Positions 56,794 through 64,000 of a stretch of 64,000 nt of DNA are shown here, in pieces. The position numbers and the translations under genes are program-made. The stretch's first letter is position 1; the number at the start of each line of letters is the position of its first letter. The stretch is from Dipodascopsis uninucleata var. uninucleata (Eukaryota; Ascomycota; Lipomycetes; Lipomycetales; Lipomycetaceae). Below the pieces are notes generated by a model. It ran no database searches and was not told the origin of the DNA. It saw nothing but the letters and a program-made list of their open reading frames with translations. The DNA is taken from NCBI GenBank assembly GCA_030568195.1, contig JAJLTO010000006.1, positions 558,001 through 622,000 of the forward strand, written 5' to 3'.

Positions 56794-58170
56794 TCATTGC
56801 AATTTTTCATTGACACCACCTGAGGAGAGAGGTGGTCGCTTACCATCATCCACAACAGTCGATTGAAGAGGTGCTGGCCTAAAGTCATCTGGAATAGACG
56901 ATGGTCGTCTATCAGGCTTAGAATAGAGGTAAGTAGCAACTAGCACCATAGCAGCACCAAAGATAAAATTTGCAGTAACCACGAAATCAAAGAAGTATAC
57001 ACTTGCAATAAAACTGAGAAGGATAGAAATACTTGTCGCAAAGTTCTTTGCAATATTGTCAGCGAAGTTGACACAAAGAGCAACAACAATTCCACCGCAT
57101 GCCTGGAAACCAATTGCGGTCCAAACGACTGCGTTGTATCCGAAAAAGAATCCCTTATCAGCAATAGCAATACCGTCCTTCCATAAAACACCGAAGAAGA
57201 ATGCAGGGAAAAGGGAGAAGAAACTAAGTTGCACATTACGAACCCAAAGAGAAGCCTGAGAACCCTTCAAAACCTTTTCAAAATAAACGCCTGCTAGACC
57301 CGACAAAACACAGGCGATGATCACCGCTACGAGACCGAGCGTTCGATTCATCTCTCTCTCTCCTTCAAGAGCCGATTGCTTAGACTCAACCTCTTCCTCT
57401 TCATCAAGACGTAAAGAAACATTAAAAGTGGATGCAACAACAGAAAGAATATTTTGAGGAAGTTGAACTAAAGCAATACCCATAGTGAGGAGTAAAAGAG
57501 AAAACCACTTCATAACTGACAAATTTCGGTGAAGCATGGTTACTGAAAATATAGCAGTAGTGATAATCTTCAACTGGTAAGTGACCTGAAAGGTGGCAGC
57601 ATCAAGATTTGAGACTGCGACATATTGAAGACTGTTTTGTATCTACACATGATAGAAATAGACTCTCGGTCAGCCTAGATTTAGCAAACAAAGCTTGATG
57701 GCTAGATTTATAAATTATGTATATCTACTTACCGTGTAAAGACAGGCCGGAATAGCTAATTTCCAGCAATCCCTACTGAAAACCTCAGTGAACGAGCCAG
57801 TCAGACCTCTACTGTACGCAGCTACTACAGAACAAACCGCTAGCTTAATAACCTCATTCATCAATACTGCAGTAGATGCAAAATATCGCGAGTTGCTGTC
57901 GTAACCTGGCATTACTCTAGAATAGTGCATGATCTGCCATAATACAATTAGCTCTCATCGCGCAAAATGCATTGAGCAATGTCTGAACTTCCAGCTGTCA
58001 CATACCAGAATCAATGCCGAGTTTTGGAAGGTAAGCTATTAAAAGAAACAATGATGAGCATCAGTAACTGTTCTATCAGTCAATTTGAATGAACGTTTTC
58101 CACTAACCGTGACCAAAGATATCCATTTTAATGGTATAGAACCTAGCTTAGGCACATCTTGTTCTGGCAT
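56794..58170 (-). CDS. Golgi UDP-galactose transporter (SLC35A/Gms1 family)
   Basis: Four exons (58170-58108, 58035-58006, 57933-57733, 57642-56794) encode 380 residues with about ten membrane helices. Family motifs are clear: LTFQNSALILIMHYSR, STAVLMNEVIKLAVC, IQNSLQYVAVSNLDAATFQV, TYQLKIITTAIFSV, LSGLAGVYFEKVLKG and VWTAIGFQACGGIVVALCV. This is the SLC35A2/A3 signature (S. pombe gms1), which exchanges UDP-galactose (or UDP-GlcNAc) for UMP across the Golgi membrane. Exon 2 is only 30 bases. The C-terminal tail is cytosolic and variable. Budding yeasts mostly lack a clear counterpart of this type, so it supports a fission-yeast-like gene content. Confidence 0.9.
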
Positions 58171-59037
58171 CTTGTATACTGTCTTATAAATCCTGTTCGT
58201 TAGAAAACTATTGTTTCAGGAAAATAAATATGTTGAGAGCAAAACTGTCGTATAAGTGATTTATAACTAGCGTTGATTTGGAGAGAAACCGAATGTTCCT
58301 ACTATTGAAACAATCAATGAATGTCAGCAACGCGATATTCCATGCCCTCTGCATATAACGCCATTGTCATTATTTCCCGCATATTTTATCCTCCTTTGTT
58401 AAAAAAAGTAGCCAGGTAATCAGGTAATTTCATATAACTATTTTGATGTCTCGTAATACGCAGCTACAAATTTTGATTCCACCTGCAACCAGAAAAATGT
58501 CTCCTTGAGCCTAAAAATTGGATGACCAAAAAAAAAAAGTATTGGACGACGGCCCGACAACCAAACTACTTAGCATACCTCAAATGTCCAGCTAGTGACC
58601 ATGCAATTTCTCGCTTCGATTATTTTTAATTGTGATATATGCTATCGTATACTTGAATACGGCACTCTAAAACTGTCGTTTGTTGCCCAACTCGTATTTG
58701 TCTCTGCATAAATTGGCGATGTCGCTAATCTTTATCTCGTTCCCCGCCTGAGTAGTCAACGCAAGTCGTAAAACACCTCAAATAACAACTGGCCTAGATA
58801 ACGTACAAATTGCGTTCTAATATTTTACTTACTCCTTGTTATTCACACAGGTTTTTACGTCCATACCAAGTTCAAATACAGGAGTGGTTCACTGAAGATA
58901 GGCTAGGCATGTATGGGATGTAAAGAAGCGGCTACGTTTCCTCGCTATAATTTTAGCCATGCAGACAATCTTACCTAAGTATAATTATTGGCTTATATAA
59001 TGCAAGGCTGCGATTTATCGTATCGGCATATTGCCGT

Positions 59038-59194
59038 GTGCGCCTTGCGCACTATGCCATAAACTCACGGTATCTGTGCAGTGCCGTTCGCGAATGATTA
59101 TGCAATACCGACATTATGCTTAGTCATGTCATGTCGCGCGCATTTCTTCTTCTTCCTGGCTGGCGTGTTTTTAAGCCGCAGACGTTCCGTCTGC
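59038..59194. other. GC-rich segment with short perfect hairpins
   Basis: GTGCGC-ctt-GCGCAC (59038-59052) and GCAGACG-ttc-CGTCTGC (59178-59194) are perfect inverted repeats with three-base loops. TTCGCGAA and a CATGTCATGTC repeat lie between. It may be a structured RNA or a promoter; no family recognised. Confidence 0.35.
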
Positions 59195-59752
59195 AGTCAG
59201 GTAGCGCTTGAAGCTTGTTATGCGAGAAAGTGTTCATATTAAGTGATAGTCTACAATATGAGAATTCTAAGCAGAAAACTAGAGATAGAGTCCGTGTTTT
59301 GAGAATGGAAGAGGCGAAGAGAAATAGTAGCGCGGGAGATGAGCCACTGAGCACTTAGTGTGTAGGGCGCCCATCGTACTACCGATAAGCCAGGTCACAT
59401 TTTAAAACTATGTAAAACACGTAAAGTACATGTCTGGCCCGCACCCCTGCTAGTCTTGACGCTGCTGTGTTTGCCGTATCCTCGATTTCCAGAATGTAGA
59501 CCAGGAAGTGAGCAGTAAAGCCAACTTAAGAAATAAAAAAGAAAAGGCTCGACAGCTAGAACAACTGATCAGCTAGTATTAGCAAATAAAAACTAGTCAA
59601 ATGACAAATGGAATAGCTAATATTTGAATACATCTACTGCACTAAACGATACCACACACAATAAAATAAAGCAAAATAAACTAGAGAGCATACGAAACAA
59701 TTATACTGGGCTCTGTAGCCGATTGTGGGTGTGAGAGATAAATAAGCGTACT

Positions 59753-59786
59753 TATACATATACATATATATATATATATATGTATA
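59753..59786. repeat. TA simple repeat
   Basis: About 34 bases of alternating TA with CATATA interruptions, in intergenic DNA. Confidence 0.8.
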
Positions 59787-60613
59787 CACGCGAACTAAGA
59801 TTTGTGCTATAAAGCCTGGGCGGGTCAAACTATCCACTCCATTTCACACTTTGTACGATTCAACCCGTTTCGCTCCGCTGCAGCTCTCTCTCTATATATG
59901 CAACACATAGCGAGAGGCGCATTCCCACAGGATCGCTGGCTGTAAACGAAGTTTTGGTGTAAGTCCAGTTTCTCGTGGTAGCACTCCATGGAGCCTATAG
60001 TCGCAAAACCTAGTTTCGAACTCTGCCAGCCATTATTTTAATTTTTAAGTTTTCATATTCTATTTTGGCTTTTATTAGCTTGCATTTTGCTAGTTGAATC
60101 TATTCAGCTAGCGCACAAAAATAAATGTATAGCGAAAAAATCGTGAATAGGTGACGCGAGAGCGCCAAATTCCAGAACACCTTCATCTGCCCAGCCCAAC
60201 TTACCGCCGTAAAATGCTTTTCCGTGCGGCTCATATGAAAATGTCTTTTCTTTTTCCAAGCCAAAATGCAGTTACCCGGTGTATGTTGTGGGTGACCCTT
60301 GTCTAGTTTGAACTTGCTATAGTAACTACCGAACGGAATAGGGTTACTAGCATTTTTGATTCAGTTATATGGATGGCAGCAGTAATAATAATGTTTCTGA
60401 AAGAAGACGATTGCATGGGTTAAGTTTCTCTTTTTAAGAGAAGTGTCATCCATTTTTTCTCTGCTTTTTCATTAACATACAGCGAAATAGGTTTGATAGT
60501 TAATATAGACTCTGGAACAGATTTATATATCTGATTTCTGAGATCATTGGCCCATTTTGGGAGTTTTATAGACAGAAAATCAGCATACGAATCGGCAAAC
60601 TAGGAGCGCAAGG

Positions 60614-61532
60614 ATGGGAGTGTGTCTTTCGTGCACAAGACGAGAGGAAGATCATCTCTTTGTAAGTTAAAGCGTATCTAGCAGTCCTGTAGGCTGTGAT
60701 TACTTTGACGGTTGGCCGTCAAAGATGTCCAGATTGGCGCCAATGGTGGCTGATCGGTACTCTTACTGATCAACGGCTGCTCTACATGAGTCTGGCTGAT
60801 GTGGATTACTGGAATTTTATCCAGTCCTGCGTGATATGCACCATAGTATTGATACTGACATCTATCTTTTCTCAAATGCTTGTAGCCTTCCGAGAGACAA
60901 GCTCTTCTATCGGAGTATGGACCTACGTATGTATTCGTCATTGAGTGTATGAAAATGACTGAATCTTTGATTTGCTGACCGGCTCTCAATTTAGGACCAT
61001 GAGTTTGTCTGATGATGTACTTCCTGAATCAGATGACAGTGCAAGACGAGAGGAGGCGATGGCTCGAATCGTCGCAATGACTGAGGAGTAAGTATAATTG
61101 TACTCCTTTTTTATGTATGAAGCTATACCTGCAACTAAGCTGATTCTTGTTTGCTGTTCTTAGAAACTTAATAGATATTTTCGCAGTAGGTGCTCCAGAT
61201 AGGAGGGTGAACGGCCAGTCTGCTGTTGACTACCAGTAAGTGCTCTTTTGATTTTTTTCTCTGGCAACGCATCATACTCTTTAGCAAGAGATTTGTGTCC
61301 CATTCCTTATAAATATATCTATAGGAAGCTAACTAGTCTCACTAGGGCACTACTGCGTTCAATGAAGATTCTCGAATTCGAGGACATTGAACCAAAGATT
61401 CTTCCATCTGAAAGCCTCACAAAAGCAGAAATAGCGTTGCTGCGAGAATTAGGAAAGGTGTCGAAAGCATATGTTGACAGGATATATACTGTCAAGTCAG
61501 TAGGAGCGCTGATCGTAAAGCTTGAGGAATAG
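60614..61532 (+). CDS. LAMTOR1: LAMTOR1/Ego1(Meh1)-type lipid-anchored Ragulator protein
   Basis: Five exons (60614-60661, 60886-60926, 60995-61087, 61164-61235, 61325-61532) encode 153 residues. MGVCLSCTRREED has Gly2 for N-myristoylation and Cys4/Cys7 for palmitoylation, as in LAMTOR1. The 41-base second exon gives PSERQALLSEYGPT, the expected ER-x-x-LL acidic element, and fixes the phase into TMSLSDDVLPES. Then EAMARIVAMTEENLIDIFAV matches the family's helix, and a C-terminal helical region follows (LTKAEIALLRELGKVSKAYV). In yeast the Ego1 (Meh1) counterpart holds Rag GTPases and TORC1 on the vacuole. Every exon joins in frame with good signals. The gene is easily missed because its longest open frame covers only the last exon. 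Confidence 0.85.
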
Positions 61533-62748
61533 GTTCTTCTTGTCCTCGAAGTTTTCTGAAATATCATATACTTTCGTTTACGGTCAATTACAATCGTTGC
61601 ATGTACAAGTTTCTTTCTTTGCCATTTTGTCGCCATGAGTTTTAAGTGTTTTGACATTTCGTTCTGATTTCATTCTGATTTCATTTATTATCATTATTTC
61701 AATTTTTTTGGAGTTGGCGTATACGGCTTAATCACACTTACTATAATTGACCTTCTCGGATTCGATGGAGGATGAAGTGAATGCTACCCATATTGGTCTA
61801 CAGGTTTGTTTAATGAAAACATTAAAATTCAAAAGTGCTCTGAGAGAAGAGAAAAGATAGATTATGAAAAGTTATTAGTAGTGTCTTCAGAAGTTGGGTT
61901 AATTTCAAGTATTTATTATTTTGAAGTTTTAAAAGATATGAAGACCATGTCTACGTATCAAGTACTTTCACACTTATAATCAAGAACTACCTCGCACTCG
62001 TTACTTGTTTTTCCCTAACTTATGTGCTCCAGTACTACTACCATGTTTTCTTTAATTTTTATGGTATATTTAATAAACGCTTCATTTTATTCTATATTTT
62101 TTTGCTATTAACTGGTAGATTCTGCTTCACTTGGTGTAGGAGTGCCCTCTTTATTGAAATCACATTGGTAGTTGGAATTACCGCAATCTCCTCTTTTTGT
62201 AGTTCTTACACTCTATATTGGATATGCCATAATAGACCTTGGGCACTGATTAGCACGTCTTATAACAAATTAATGTGGTAAAAAGGAAATTATGCAGGGC
62301 AGTATATTTTACGTATAATTCCTGAAGGTGAACTGCATTTAAACTATTAAAAGCCATAGTTCGAAAACGGTTATCCATTGCTGAAATTCACCTGTTCCTA
62401 AACACTCACAGACTTTTTGCATCTAAAATAATTGGAATAGCAGCATCACTAACTTACATTTCTACTTGAATTCGTAAGAACAAGGCAATCTTATGCGAGA
62501 AGTACTGCCCTGAGATAATTTGATATTAAAGGACCTGACTCGCATCTGCTTACTCCTTTCATTTCAGATCAGCTCACTCGCAAAGGTTTATTGGCATATT
62601 GTCTGATTCAATGACTGATCAACCATTTTGTCGAGCATATTTTTCCAAGAATCGGCCGACTCATCTATTTGCATAATATTTATTATATCTCGCTATTGGT
62701 TTTTCTCGTGCCATAGGATTTTTCGCTGTTCAGACGTGTTCAGAAGTA
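61533..62748. other. Intergenic region, possible unrecognised small gene
   Basis: 1,216 bases. An ATG at 61765 opens MEDEVNATHIGLQ followed by a CAG/GTTTGT donor-like site. Around 62115-62270 there are open hydrophobic stretches with acceptor-like CTGGTAG. I could not assemble a convincing product and recognise no family. The WDR7-like promoter also lies here. Confidence 0.3.
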
Positions 62749-64000
62749 ATGTCCCTGGAACCGGTAATCCTACCTTTCACTCATTGGCCAACTGCCTATG
62801 GCACCGAAAATAGCTCTAAACTAGACGTCGACTTTGACTTGCCTACACCACCGGCTTCTTCTTCTAGAGAATTTTTAAGTTCTATTTCTCGTCCGCCTTC
62901 AGATACGGTCTTGACGTGCGCAGAAGTATTTTCAAAGGGAGTTTTACTTGGCCTAGCTAGTGGTGCCATCGAAATTCTACAATGGGATGAAATTTCACCA
63001 TCAACAGAGCTTGCGGTACACGATCTGACCAGCTCTCTAGGGCTCTCGCCGCTATCTACTACAGCGGGTCACCGTCGGTCACCTGTAGTAGCTTTGAAGA
63101 AAATTTCAGCGAAGAATACGGAAGGTAGATCCGAGCTGCTTATAAGTGCAGCGGAAAATGGGTATGTGACTTTTCCTCTTTATGCTGCAAGCTATCTCTG
63201 ATATTAGCGAAATTTGTTCACCGGGAATTCGATATCCATAACATACGCTATATATGGTCCTTTGATTTGATCCGATATCTAATATTGACATAGAGAAATA
63301 CTGAAACATTCGCTTCCGTCAGGCAGGGTATTAAAATCAACAATGGTACCGTTCAGGCCAACAGGTATTATTAGCTTCGATACGTACTTAATTATCTACG
63401 GACAGTCCACAGAAATCCAGATTCTCCATCAAAGTACTTTAGAAGCTCATGTTACAATGTGTGGTCTTATATCATCGTGGCCAATTGTGTCAGTGCTATT
63501 TGCTGAACGAATCCTTACTTTAAATCAGCGTGGAGATGCCGAAATCTGGAAAATATGGCCTGATGAATCTCGAATTGAGCGTATCACAGACTTAGAGCCT
63601 TTCGGGAGCCGTGCAAGTTTTGACTATTTAGATCGCATACCAACTGGCTCTAGTACTGATAAGTTTCAGCGTACTAGAAGAAGATCTTCGAAAATAAGCA
63701 GGGAACCAAACAGCAAACTGAGTTTAGGAGATCCAGATATGGGTTTAATTACAGAAATATACAATGTCGGCGAAATTCTTTGGTTAGTAACTCAGTTGAA
63801 TGGATGGTGTCTCTATAAGTGGGAAGATGACTCTTTTTCGCTTCTTTTAAAAAGAGAGCTCCGAAATCTAGGGGGTGCATCTACAGGAGATCTTGGTGGT
63901 ATAGACTGTCACTGGTTCGCGCTATGGGATTTACAAGGTAACATTGTATTCACAACAGTAGACAATACATCTGGACAACCTAAGTTACAATATCGGAATA
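62749..64000 (+). CDS. WD40 protein resembling WDR7/rabconnectin-3 beta, 5' part
   Basis: Two exons (62749-63161 and 63294 to beyond the window end) are visible, about 373 residues. It opens MSLEPVILPFTHWP, like the VLPIVLWG start of WDR7. WD-like blades follow: LLGLASGAIEILQWD, GHRRSPVVALKKI, LLISAAENGEILKHSLPSGR, ILTLNQRGDAEIWKIW. WDR7 with DMXL (Rav1) regulates V-ATPase assembly in animals; fungal WDR7-like proteins are less studied. The degenerate blades make the exact family uncertain, and other large WD40 proteins are possible. The gene runs off the right edge, so its C-terminal part cannot be checked. Confidence 0.6.

Larger units (their letters stand above)
58171..60613. other. Long divergent intergenic region
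   Basis: 2,443 bases between the transporter and the LAMTOR1-like gene, the longest gene-free stretch. 59020-59200 is GC-richer with perfect hairpins (listed). An AT repeat sits at 59753-59786. A 22-codon upstream frame (60369-60437) lies in the probable LAMTOR1 leader. No tRNA or known RNA gene confirmed. Confidence 0.5.

Noticed and set aside
59955-60033. tRNA-like B box (GTTTCGAACTC)
   Set aside because: No matching A box, and the flanking arms do not pair into a T-stem or acceptor stem.
62024-62281. 85-codon hydrophobic frame
   Set aside because: It is AT-driven hydrophobicity, and no splice model gave a family I recognise.
1-64000. Mobile elements, viral fossils, CRISPR arrays
   Set aside because: No transposase, reverse transcriptase, integrase or capsid motifs, long terminal repeats or regularly spaced repeats were found in any frame I read.

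Overview
The window is a compact nuclear segment from a fungus, most likely an ascomycete. Genes are AT-rich and mostly split by short introns (about 35-100 bases, GTAAGT-like donors). One intron has an exact TACTAAC branch site. I count 26 protein genes, about one per 2.5 kb. ERG5, a DUF1752/DUF3295 (Mks1/AreA-like) protein, ATG15, MDM31, a Doa4-type protease and EAF7 point to Ascomycota. The intron density, together with S. pombe-style gene content (hob3-like Rvs161, SLC35A-type UDP-galactose transporter), suggests an early-diverging lineage such as Taphrinomycotina. That rank is inference; I cannot name a genus. I saw no tRNA, rRNA, transposon, viral element or CRISPR array.

Layout. 1-5 kb: 5' end of a SARAF homologue (-), RVS161 (-), PIH1 (+) and PNO1 (-). 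5-9 kb: MDM31 (+) and an unrecognised Arg/Ser-rich gene (-). 10-17 kb: a protein with an Rrn10-like C-terminus (+), the DUF1752/DUF3295 gene (+) and a small protein with only a TFIIS central domain (+). 17-31 kb: POL1 (-), ERG5 (-), MCM3 (-), EAF7 (+) and an FKBP gene (-). 31-45 kb: ATG15 (-), NAM9 (+), DOA4 (-), VPS27 (+) and CDC42 (+). 45-58 kb: AHA1 (-), a Ser-rich unknown (-), a membrane/tubby-like protein (-), STN1 (+) and a UDP-sugar transporter (-). 60-64 kb: a LAMTOR1/Ego1-type lipid-anchored protein (+) and the 5' part of a WDR7-like WD40 gene (+).

Two functional themes run through the window. The first is DNA replication and telomeres. POL1, MCM3 and STN1 each have ACGCGT (MluI cell-cycle box) sites close upstream, and STN1 is known to partner Pol alpha. 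The second is the endosome-vacuole route. DOA4 and VPS27 are divergent neighbours acting at the same multivesicular-body step, with ATG15, a Ragulator/EGO anchor and a WDR7-like gene also present. Ribosome and RNP genes (PIH1, PNO1, an Rrn10-like protein, NAM9) are scattered among them.

The strongest leads are: STN1 with a roughly 380-residue N-terminal extension; a predicted fusion of membrane segments to a tubby-like domain; AHA1 with a possible tail anchor and a perfect heat-shock element upstream; an FKBP gene with two starts, one giving a mitochondrial presequence; a stand-alone TFIIS central domain; and a possible premature-stop exon in CDC42 intron 1. Exon boundaries were derived by hand from splice signals and reading frame.
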